NCBI RefSeq assembly: GCF_001693515.2
Contig: NZ_CP042968.1
Coordinates: forward strand, 5,642,001 to 5,706,000
Length of the DNA: 64,000 bases
Direction: 5' to 3'
Source: Bradyrhizobium paxllaeri
GTDB lineage: Bacteria > Pseudomonadota > Alphaproteobacteria > Rhizobiales > Xanthobacteraceae
Below the pieces are notes generated by a model. That model saw nothing but the letters and a program-made list of their open reading frames with translations, was not told the DNA's origin and searched no databases. The position numbers and the translations under genes were made by a program. Below are positions 22,781 through 29,699 of the stretch, in pieces; the first letter of the stretch is position 1; each line of letters begins with the position of its first letter.

Positions 22781-23281
22781 TTACGAAGCCGAAGGCCCGG
22801 CGGGGTGAAACACCAGCCCAAATCCGTCGATGCAATAGCGCAAGCCGGTCGGCTTCGGTCCGTCCTCGAAGACGTGGCCGAGATGGCCGCCGCAGCGGCG
22901 GCAATGCACTTCGACGCGCGTCATGCCGAAGGTACGGTCCTCGGTTTTGCCGAGCGCATTGTCGAGCGGCTGCCAGAAACTCGGCCAGCCGGTGCCGCTG
23001 TCATATTTGGTGTCCGAGGAGAACAGCGGCAGGTCGCAGCCGGCGCAGGCAAAAATGCCCTTGCGCTTTTCCTTCAGCAGCGGGCTCGAGCCCGGCCGCT
23101 CGGTGCCGTGCTTGCGAAGGATCTCATATTGCTGCGGCGTGAGCTGCGCGCGCCATTCGGCGTCGGTCTTTTCGACCTCGAATTTCTCCGCGGCTTGCGC
23201 CGGCGTGGTGCGCAGCCAGCGGAAAGCAGCCAGGCCAAACAGGCCGGCGACGGATGCGAGCAGGATACGGCGGTCGAACAT
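22781..23281 (-). CDS. msrB: Peptide-methionine (R)-S-oxide reductase MsrB with signal sequence
   Basis: 166 residues from ATG 23281 (GGAG upstream). MsrB reduces the R form of methionine sulfoxide in proteins. Visible are the zinc-site pairs CAGC and CRRCGGHLGHVF, the substrate motif GTGWPSFWQP, and RYCIDG containing the catalytic cysteine. An N-terminal hydrophobic leader with preceding arginines (FDRRILLASVAGLFGLAAFRW, ending near AQA-AEK) suggests a periplasmic enzyme, possibly Tat-exported, that repairs envelope proteins. Confidence 0.95.
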   Translation of the reverse strand: MFDRRILLASVAGLFGLAAFRWLRTTPAQAAEKFEVEKTDAEWRAQLTPQQYEILRKHGTERPGSSPLLKEKRKGIFACAGCDLPLFSSDTKYDSGTGWPSFWQPLDNALGKTEDRTFGMTRVEVHCRRCGGHLGHVFEDGPKPTGLRYCIDGFGLVFHPAGPSAS

Positions 23282-23345
23282 GGCAAATCTCCGTGCGTAG
23301 CGGACGTAACGGTTCGCCATCAAATACGGGCCGGCAACGTCCACG

Positions 23346-24854
23346 TTACACGGAACCGTCCCGGATTTTCTCACTTTCATGCGAGGTCATGCTCTCCTGC
23401 GGGGCCATGGCGGGCATCCCGCCGTCCTGTGCCTCCGCCGGCCGCAGCGGCTGCGGCCGCACCGGGCGCGGCGCACCTGGCGGCGGACGGTGCGGTGGCC
23501 TGGTTCCGGCCTGCCGGTTGGCCTCCGCCAGCCGCGCCTCACGCACCCGTTCCCGGGCCCGGGCGCCCTCGCGGTAACGGGCCAGCGCGCCCGCGGCGGC
23601 GGAATGGCCCCGCCCCCACAGGCCGATCAGATGGCCGGCGGCGCGGCCGGTGGCGCCGCCCGCCCAGACCAACTCGAACGGCGAGAACAGTTTCCAGCGG
23701 TCCTCGCCCCACAGGATGCTGCGCGCGATCACCTGCCCTGCCATCGCCGAGGTGTTCAGTCCCTGCCGGCCGAAGCCGCTCGCGACCCATAGCCCTTTGC
23801 GGAGCTGGCCGATCTGCGGCATGCCGTGCACGGTCACCCCGACCGCGCCGCCGAACACGTCCGATATCGCGACTTTGCCGAGCTTGGGGAAAACGGTCGC
23901 AATGCGGCGCTGGATGGCCGGGCCGAAGCGGTGCGGCCGCGCCTCCCAGGTGGTTTCCGGGCTCGCCCACATCAGCCGGTCGCCGTCGACGATTCGGAAA
24001 TGATCGATGCCGTCGCTGTCGGTTACCGATCCCCTGAAGGCGATCACCTCGCCAAGCCGCTCGCCGAGCGGCTCCGTCACCGCGGCATAGCGCCAGACCG
24101 GCAGCAACGTCTCCGACAGGCGGCGCAAGGGCGCGCCGAGGTGAACGTTGCCGGCCAGCACAATATGCGAGGCGCGCAGCCGCGCCGACGGCGTCACGAT
24201 GCGCTTGCGAATGCCTGATGGATCGATGCTGACGACGGGCGTATCCTCGAAGATGCGCGCGCCCGCCCGCCTCGCCTGCGCGGCAAGGCCGTGGATATAT
24301 TTGCGGCCGTCGATTTGGAACGCGCGCGGATAGTAGATGCCGTGGAAATAACGCCCGGTGCCCAGTTGATCGCGAACGCGATCGATCTGCCACCCCTCGA
24401 CCTCGGTCTCGAAATCCTCGCTCAGCATCTGCAGCCGGCTGATCAGCGTTTCGCCGGCGTCGACATTGGAGACCTCCAGCGCGCCCTCGCTCAGCGCAAT
24501 GCCTGATATCGCCTCTTCGGTCGCGGCAGCACGAACGTAATCGGCGCCCTCCTTCGACAGCGCCCACAATTCGCGCGCGTCATCGAGGCCGACGCGCTCG
24601 ATCAGGTCGCCGATCGGAAGACTGTAGCCCGGCATCACCGTGCCGAGCTGATGGCCGGACGCGTTCCAGCCGACATGCCGTCCCTCGAGCACGGCGACGC
24701 TGGCGCCGAGCCGCGCGGCCTCCAGCGCTACCGTGAGACCGGCAAGGCCGGCTCCCACCACGCAAATGTCAACATCGAGGTCGAATGAGAGACGCGAGCG
24801 AAAAGGCGCGTCGTCATCGGGGCCGTTGGTCGCACTTGTGAAAGTCTCGGGCAT
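23346..24854 (-). CDS. FAD-dependent DAO-family oxidoreductase
   Basis: 502 residues. N-terminal dinucleotide-binding motif VDICVVGAGLAGLTVALEAARLG with the acidic end VLEG, then GWNASGHQLGTVMPG, which matches the PuuB/OrdL-type amine oxidases of the DAO superfamily. The C-terminal FAD contact is GLWVASGFGRQGLNTSAMAG. After residue ~430 there is a Pro/Arg/Gln-rich tail of about 70 residues that is not part of the fold. The substrate is probably an amine or amino acid, but no polyamine genes are adjacent. It precedes msrB by 64 bp on the same strand. Confidence 0.87.
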   Translation of the reverse strand: MPETFTSATNGPDDDAPFRSRLSFDLDVDICVVGAGLAGLTVALEAARLGASVAVLEGRHVGWNASGHQLGTVMPGYSLPIGDLIERVGLDDARELWALSKEGADYVRAAATEEAISGIALSEGALEVSNVDAGETLISRLQMLSEDFETEVEGWQIDRVRDQLGTGRYFHGIYYPRAFQIDGRKYIHGLAAQARRAGARIFEDTPVVSIDPSGIRKRIVTPSARLRASHIVLAGNVHLGAPLRRLSETLLPVWRYAAVTEPLGERLGEVIAFRGSVTDSDGIDHFRIVDGDRLMWASPETTWEARPHRFGPAIQRRIATVFPKLGKVAISDVFGGAVGVTVHGMPQIGQLRKGLWVASGFGRQGLNTSAMAGQVIARSILWGEDRWKLFSPFELVWAGGATGRAAGHLIGLWGRGHSAAAGALARYREGARARERVREARLAEANRQAGTRPPHRPPPGAPRPVRPQPLRPAEAQDGGMPAMAPQESMTSHESEKIRDGSV

Positions 24855-24949
24855 AGCGTTTCTTAACGGACCGCTGCGGCGCTTGTCACCTTGTCCGGGA
24901 CATGAGCTTGTAGATTAGTCCAGACTAAGACCGAATCGAGATTGCGCCC

Positions 24950-25504
24950 ATGCGCCGTTTGATGCTGCTGCGTCACGCCAAGACCGAACATGACGCGCCT
25001 TCGGGCCATGACCAGGACCGCCGTCTCGACGAGCGCGGGCGGCTGGATGCCGCCGCCATTGGAACCTGGATCGGCCAACATCCGCCGCTTCCCGATGCCG
25101 TTCTGGTTTCCACCGCAGTGCGGGCGCGCCAGACGTGGGAAATCGCTCGCGATGCAATGAAGGATGCAGTGCGGGAACGGCTGCCGCAGCCGCAGGTCGA
25201 ACAGCTTGACGAACTCTACGGCGCCGAGCCGACACAGCTCCTGCACATCATCCGCATGGCTGACGTCACCGACCCCGCGCGGCTGATGCTGATCGGCCAC
25301 AATCCCGGCATGCATGAGCTGGCACTGATGCTCGCCGGCAGCGGGGACGCGGCAGCGAAGAAAGCGCTTGAAGGCAATCTGCCGACCGCTGGCCTTGCCA
25401 TCCTGGATTTCGCGACCGACGACTGGAGCGAGGTGGCGTTCCGCCGCGGCAAGCTCGTTCGCTTCACCAGCCCGAAACTGCTCAAGCAGGCGCTGGACGA
25501 TTGA
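24950..25504 (+). CDS. SixA-type phosphohistidine phosphatase
   Basis: 184 residues with the histidine-phosphatase RHG-type motif at the N-terminus (RRLMLLRHAKTEHD, catalytic His9), a Leu-x-x-x-Gly-x-x-x-A helix (RLDERGRLDAAAIG), the conserved Arg in VSTAVRARQTWE, and the second catalytic His in LIGHNPGMHELA. SixA removes phosphate from phosphohistidine of Hpt or PTS proteins. It is divergent from the DAO oxidase gene. Confidence 0.9.
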   Translation: MRRLMLLRHAKTEHDAPSGHDQDRRLDERGRLDAAAIGTWIGQHPPLPDAVLVSTAVRARQTWEIARDAMKDAVRERLPQPQVEQLDELYGAEPTQLLHIIRMADVTDPARLMLIGHNPGMHELALMLAGSGDAAAKKALEGNLPTAGLAILDFATDDWSEVAFRRGKLVRFTSPKLLKQALDD

Positions 25505-25664
25505 GCCCGCGCGGACATCCAAGCCTGCCCGTGTTAAGCTGGCCATGACCCGTTTTCGAGCGAATTAGCAACAAGTTCGCGTAAAAAGAAAACGCGTCAA
25601 AACAATGGGCTGGCGTCGAGTTCTGACAAATCGGAACCGGACCGGCCGGAAGCCGGAGGCGCAG

Positions 25665-26090
25665 ATGTTCAAGTCGATTCTCGTGCCGATCGATCTCGCC
25701 GACACGGATCTGGCCAAGCCCGCGATCGCGACCGCGGCAACGCTGTCACAGACCTGGAACGGCTCGGTGCGCCTGCTCAATGTGTTGCCGATGACGCCGG
25801 TGATGCTGGCGGAATATGTGCCGGCCGATTTCGATGCGCAGCAGCGCGCCACCTCGGAGGAAGCGCTCGCAATCGTCGCGTCGGAATCCGGCATCGCCGC
25901 ACCGCGTATTTCCACCGCAGTGCGAAAGGGCGGGATCTATCATGAGATCCTCGAAGAGGCCGCCGCGATCAAGGCCGACCTGATCGTGATGACCTCACAC
26001 CGGCCGGCGATGCGGACCTATTTCCTCGGCTCCAATGCCGGCCACGTGGTGCGCTATGCCAAGTGTTCGGTGCTCGTGGTCCGGCACTGA
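25665..26090 (+). CDS. Universal stress protein (UspA family)
   Basis: 141 residues beginning FKSILVPIDLADTD. The C-terminus carries the nucleotide-binding motif of ATP-binding Usp proteins (DLIVMTSHR, then FLGSNAGHVVRYAKCSVLVVR, the G-x2-G-x9-S/T pattern in slightly altered form). The ATG at 25665 follows a GGAGG site; the longer frame from 25605 lacks one. Confidence 0.93.
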   Translation: MFKSILVPIDLADTDLAKPAIATAATLSQTWNGSVRLLNVLPMTPVMLAEYVPADFDAQQRATSEEALAIVASESGIAAPRISTAVRKGGIYHEILEEAAAIKADLIVMTSHRPAMRTYFLGSNAGHVVRYAKCSVLVVRH

Positions 26091-26095
26091 GGGTA

Positions 26096-26118
26096 GCGCC
26101 GCCGTAGAATGGCGGCGC
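26096..26118. terminator. Hairpin between usp and the DUF1127 gene
   Basis: GCGCCGCC / GGCGGCGC with a 7-nt loop in the 36-bp space between two convergent genes. No T-run follows, so termination is only possible. Confidence 0.4.
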
Positions 26119-26126
26119 CCGTTATC

Positions 26127-26363
26127 TCACATCATTCGCCCGAACGTCGGATCAATCAGGCCGCGCACGGCCGTCTCGATCTGGCTACGCTCGACGCCAA
26201 TATCGCGAAGCGCGCGGTCGTCCAGTTCGCTCAGCGTTTTGACGGCTTCGCGGTGCGCAAAATAAGTGACGACGCCGTTCACCCAGCCACCGAGCAGACG
26301 GAAAAATCCGGTCCGCGCGTTTCGGGACGCAGGCTGGCCTGCCGTCTGGGATAGCGTCGTCAT
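26127..26363 (-). CDS. DUF1127 small protein
   Basis: 78 residues. The C-terminal 45 residues are the DUF1127 motif: REAVKTLSELDDRALRDIGVERSQIETAVRG. Arg-rich DUF1127 proteins in alphaproteobacteria have been linked to RNA turnover and to phosphate and carbon metabolism. It starts 175 bp from the divergent mocR-type gene, so the repeats in that spacer may regulate both. Confidence 0.92.
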   Translation of the reverse strand: MTTLSQTAGQPASRNARTGFFRLLGGWVNGVVTYFAHREAVKTLSELDDRALRDIGVERSQIETAVRGLIDPTFGRMM

Positions 26364-26445
26364 CGTCCTTCTCCTTGCTGTTGCGCGGCAAAGCGCTGCC
26401 GCTGGCGCAAACGCCCAATGCGCTTGCGCCTATTGATCCGATTGC

Positions 26446-26536
26446 TTGCACCCCTCTCAGTGCAATCTCAGGCTTGATGGGTTCAAAATGATCCGATACA
26501 TTTCTCGGTGCAAGGGAAACATTGCTCTCGGTGCAA
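26446..26536. promoter_or_regulatory. Repeat operators of the MocR-type regulator
   Basis: Three direct repeats CTC(A/G)GTGCAA at 26456-26465, 26504-26513 and 26527-26536. The first is also half of an inverted repeat TTGCAC-N8-GTGCAA (26446-26465). Spacing between repeat starts is 48 and 23 bp. Direct plus inverted half sites are typical of MocR regulators. The last repeat ends 2 bases before the chosen ATG, implying autorepression or a very short leader. Confidence 0.72.
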
Positions 26537-26538
26537 TA

Positions 26539-27879
26539 ATGTCAAAGTTCGAGTATTTGAAGCTTGCCGATACCGTCGCCGCCGAGATCGCCAATGGCGC
26601 GCTCAAGCCAGGCGACCGCCTGCCGCCGCAGCGCAGCTTCGCCTACGAGCGGAAGATCGCGGTCTCGACCGCGAGCCGCGTCTACACCGAGCTGTTGCGG
26701 CGGGGCCTGGTGGTCGGCGAAGTCGGGCGCGGCACCTTCGTCTCAGGCGAGACGCGCCGCGGTGTCGCCATGCCGACTGAGCCACGCGGCGCGCGCATCG
26801 ATCTGGAAGTGAACTACCCGATCCTGCCGACGCAATCGGCGATGATCGCAAGAAGCCTGGCCGGTCTGGAGCGCCCCGAAGTGCTCGATCTCGCGTTGCG
26901 GCACTCGACCACGACAGGCACGCTGGCGGCGCGGACCATTTCCGCCGAATTTCTCTCCCGCGAGGACTGGACCCCGGCCCCCGATCAGCTCGTTTTCACC
27001 GCAAACGGCAGGCAATGCATCGCTGCCGCGCTTGCGGCGATGGTGCCCAGCGGCGGGCGCTGCGGTGTCGAGGCGCTGACCTATCCCTTCATCAAGGACA
27101 TCGCCGCCAGGCTCGGCGTCACGCTGGTGCCACTCGCGATGGACGAGAACGGCGTGCGCCCGGACGCGGTGCAGAAGGCGCACCGTGAAGCGCATTTGTC
27201 GGCGCTGTACCTTCAACCGACGATTCAAAATCCGCTCGGCATGACCATGCCGCAGGCGCGCCGGGCCGACCTGCTCCGCGTCGTCGAGAAGCTCGGCCTC
27301 ACCGTGATCGAGGACACGGTCTATGGCTTTCTCGACGAAGAAACGCCGATGGCCGCACTCGCGCCCGATAGCTGCATCACGCTCGACAGCCTGTCGAAGA
27401 AGGTGGCGCCCGGCCTTGCGCTCGGCTTCATCGTTTCGCCGCCGCATCTGCGCGAACGCGTCATGGCTGCGGTTCGATCGGGCGGATGGACGGCTTCCGG
27501 ATTTGCCTTTGCCGCCGGACAGCGGCTGATGGCTGATGGCACGGTTGCCGAACTGTCACGCCTGAAACGAATCGATGCGGCCCGGCGCCAGCAGATGGCG
27601 GCCAGATATCTCGCCGGCTTCGAAATCCAGGCCAACGCCAAATCCTACCACCTCTGGCTCACTTTGCCCCAACATTGGCGCTCGCAGACTTTTGTCGCGG
27701 CCGCGGCCCGGCGCGACATCGCGCTGACGCCCTCGACCACCTTCGCCGTGATCCCCGGCCATGCCCCCAACGCCGTCCGCCTGGCGCTCGGCGCCCCCAG
27801 CACCGAACAGCTCGATCTGGCGCTACGAACGCTGTCGGGCATGCTGACGGCGAAAGAGGACGTCGATACGACCGAATAG
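26539..27879 (+). CDS. MocR-type regulator (GntR domain fused to aminotransferase fold)
   Basis: 446 residues. Residues 1-75 are a GntR winged helix (YLKLADTVAAEIANGALKPGDRLPPQRSFAYE, VSTASRVYTELLRRGLVVGEVGRGTFV). The rest is a fold-type I PLP aminotransferase domain with FTANGRQCIAAAL, the NPLG motif, VIEDTVYGFL, and the PLP lysine in LDSLSKKVAPGLALGF. MocR proteins sense PLP or PLP-bound amino compounds. No Shine-Dalgarno sequence precedes ATG 26539; an in-frame ATG at 26488 is an alternative. The target is unknown; DUF1127 is divergent and a DUF218 gene converges. Confidence 0.92.
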   Translation: MSKFEYLKLADTVAAEIANGALKPGDRLPPQRSFAYERKIAVSTASRVYTELLRRGLVVGEVGRGTFVSGETRRGVAMPTEPRGARIDLEVNYPILPTQSAMIARSLAGLERPEVLDLALRHSTTTGTLAARTISAEFLSREDWTPAPDQLVFTANGRQCIAAALAAMVPSGGRCGVEALTYPFIKDIAARLGVTLVPLAMDENGVRPDAVQKAHREAHLSALYLQPTIQNPLGMTMPQARRADLLRVVEKLGLTVIEDTVYGFLDEETPMAALAPDSCITLDSLSKKVAPGLALGFIVSPPHLRERVMAAVRSGGWTASGFAFAAGQRLMADGTVAELSRLKRIDAARRQQMAARYLAGFEIQANAKSYHLWLTLPQHWRSQTFVAAAARRDIALTPSTTFAVIPGHAPNAVRLALGAPSTEQLDLALRTLSGMLTAKEDVDTTE

Positions 27880-27881
27880 CG

Positions 27882-28490
27882 CTATCGGTCGCAGGTTTCG
27901 CGCGCCGGCCACTCCGCGATGAAGCCGCTGGCCTTGTACGGCTCGATCTTGTCCCATTCACGGAGCATGCGGCGGCAGAATTCGGCGTCGGTGTGCCAAA
28001 GCGCCCGTGGCGTCTTGAAGCTGTCGACCGTGACCAGCATCTTCTCCACTGCCGGCCAGTGCCGATGCAGCGTCATCGGATAGCGGCGCGCGGTCCAGGT
28101 ATTGCCGAGGCAAATCACGCTGCGGATGTTGCCGAGCCCCAGCGCGGCGTCGATGATGGGCAGCGAGAAGATTACGTTCTCGCCGGTGTTCATCGCGCGA
28201 TCCTCTCTCAGGATGATGTCGGCCGGGACGCCGCGCGCCATCATGGCGTCGGCAATGACGGCGCATTCCGACCGGTCCGATCCCGGCGTCACGCCGCCGC
28301 TCACGATGGCCCAGCGGAAATATCCCTTCCGCCACAGCCGGCAGGCTTCGTCGACGCGCTGGTCGACATCCTCGCGCGTGCCGAACACGAACAGCAGGTC
28401 GGCCGGCCGCAGCGGCGTCTCGACCAGATGCCGCGCATTGATCGCGGCAATTTCCGCTTCCGTCGGCAATCGCGTCGTTGATGTGATCAC
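27882..28490 (-). CDS. YdcF/DUF218 family protein
   Basis: 202 residues from GTG 28490; the upstream extension is Ser/Arg/Cys-rich and unlikely to be translated. DUF218 motifs are visible: LLFVFGTR, RWAIVSGG, ECAVIADAMMARGVPADIILREDRAMNTGEN, and VICLGNTWTARRYPMT. Members include SanA/YdcF-like envelope proteins; YdcF binds S-adenosylmethionine in vitro. There is no signal peptide or transmembrane segment here. The stop is 2 bp from the mocR stop (convergent). Confidence 0.85.
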   Translation of the reverse strand: MITSTTRLPTEAEIAAINARHLVETPLRPADLLFVFGTREDVDQRVDEACRLWRKGYFRWAIVSGGVTPGSDRSECAVIADAMMARGVPADIILREDRAMNTGENVIFSLPIIDAALGLGNIRSVICLGNTWTARRYPMTLHRHWPAVEKMLVTVDSFKTPRALWHTDAEFCRRMLREWDKIEPYKASGFIAEWPARETCDR

Positions 28491-28584
28491 GGCATCTCGC
28501 CTGCTACCAGAGGACGGCGCACAGAGTGCCGCGCCCTTCGGCCTTGACGAAATCACGTTCCATGTCGCTTGATTGCGAAGCCGG

Positions 28585-29190
28585 TTACGGCAGCAATGTC
28601 TCGGGCAATTCGTCGAACGTATAGCGGCGCGGCCGGTTGCGCTTGATGAAGCCGCCGATGGTCCAGGCAAACCAGATGGCGATGCCGACCAGAAACAGCG
28701 CGCCGGTGAATTCGGACGTCGCGAGCGCGCGCACCAGAAGCCCGACCATGGCGGTGGCCAGCAAGGCCAGCATCACGACCGCCGTGGCATAGGTCATCGT
28801 CCCGATACCGCCGAGCAGGGACGCCTTGCTGCCGGCCGCTTTCATTCTGCGGTGCAACTCGGTGATGAAGGCGCGGTAACCCTGATCCTGTGGCGTCATC
28901 AACGTGACCGTCTGCCAGCTCGTCGAAACGATGGCGATCTTTCCGCCACCCGTCCTCTTGATATCGGCGCGAAAGCGGCGGGCTTGCATCGACATCGGTC
29001 GGTACGACAGACGGACCGAAGCGATCTCGGCATAGGGCCATACACCGGACCGGCTGCCGATCCGCCATGACAATCCGGCGTCCGTCAGTTCGAACTGTTG
29101 CGCCGACGAGACCAACGACGCCTTGTAGGCGTAGCTGAGCGTGCGTGCGCCCTCGCCGTCCGTTGCCTGATTCGGTAGTGATGTCGGCAA
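28585..29190 (-). CDS. Membrane protein of unknown function with a PH-like N-terminal half
   Basis: 201 residues. The first 110 residues look like a small beta domain (FELTDAGLSWRIGSRSGVWPYAEIASVRLSYRP, then KIAIVSTSWQTVTL), resembling bacterial PH-like domains in which a short WPY/W-x-x-I motif recurs. Two hydrophobic helices follow (GTMTYATAVVMLALLATAMVG and ALFLVGIAIWFAWTIGGFI), then a basic end. The family is not recognised with certainty. It is divergent from the small membrane protein gene at 29261. Confidence 0.65.
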   Translation of the reverse strand: MPTSLPNQATDGEGARTLSYAYKASLVSSAQQFELTDAGLSWRIGSRSGVWPYAEIASVRLSYRPMSMQARRFRADIKRTGGGKIAIVSTSWQTVTLMTPQDQGYRAFITELHRRMKAAGSKASLLGGIGTMTYATAVVMLALLATAMVGLLVRALATSEFTGALFLVGIAIWFAWTIGGFIKRNRPRRYTFDELPETLLP

Positions 29191-29260
29191 TTCAAAATAT
29201 CCGTGTCGTTTGCGGGCCGCCTGCTTGCGCGGCGCGCCGGCTTTACCTTACAAGCGGGCC

Positions 29261-29695
29261 ATGGCCCAGACGACTTATTTTCCGCGCCGCCTGATTCTGG
29301 CCGGCGCAATCGTTTCCGGCGTGCTGCTGGCGCTCGCCGTGCACATGCTGGGCGCGCGTTACGGGCTCGATCTCGGCGGCCTGTGGCGGTCCAATACCGG
29401 CGAATTCATGCCTGCAGGCGCGGCGATCGCGTGGTGGCTGATCGCGACCGTGGGCTTTTCCGGCGGCTACTTCACCGCCAATTTGATGCATGGCGCGGCT
29501 TCGGGCCAGATTCCGCAGCGGATGCGGCAGTTCCTCATCGTGGTCGGCGTGCTGATCCTCGCCGGCGCCGGACAGGCCGCCTCGGCGCCGAGCCCGGTGC
29601 CGACCGTATCGGGCGTGCTCGCCGGCCTCGCAGCCCTGTGCCTCGGCGCGGTGATGGCGTTTTGCGGCGCGCATTTCGCGCTGCGCAAGGCCTGA
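29261..29695 (+). CDS. Small polytopic membrane protein, unknown function
   Basis: 144 residues from ATG 29261. Four hydrophobic segments: LILAGAIVSGVLLALAV, AIAWWLIATVGFSGGYF, FLIVVGVLILAGAG and VLAGLAALCLGAVMAFCGAHF. No catalytic motif is visible. It ends 4 bp from the convergent MHYT-GGDEF-EAL gene. Confidence 0.65.
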   Translation: MAQTTYFPRRLILAGAIVSGVLLALAVHMLGARYGLDLGGLWRSNTGEFMPAGAAIAWWLIATVGFSGGYFTANLMHGAASGQIPQRMRQFLIVVGVLILAGAGQAASAPSPVPTVSGVLAGLAALCLGAVMAFCGAHFALRKA

Positions 29696-29699
29696 GGAA

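Noticed and set aside
22661-24037. A 458-codon plus-strand open frame across msrB and the DAO oxidase
   Set aside because: Antisense shadow; the product is Arg/Pro-rich without any domain.
25605-25664. Longer N-terminus for the universal stress protein
   Set aside because: No ribosome-binding site; the ATG at 25665 has GGAGG and begins the family signature.
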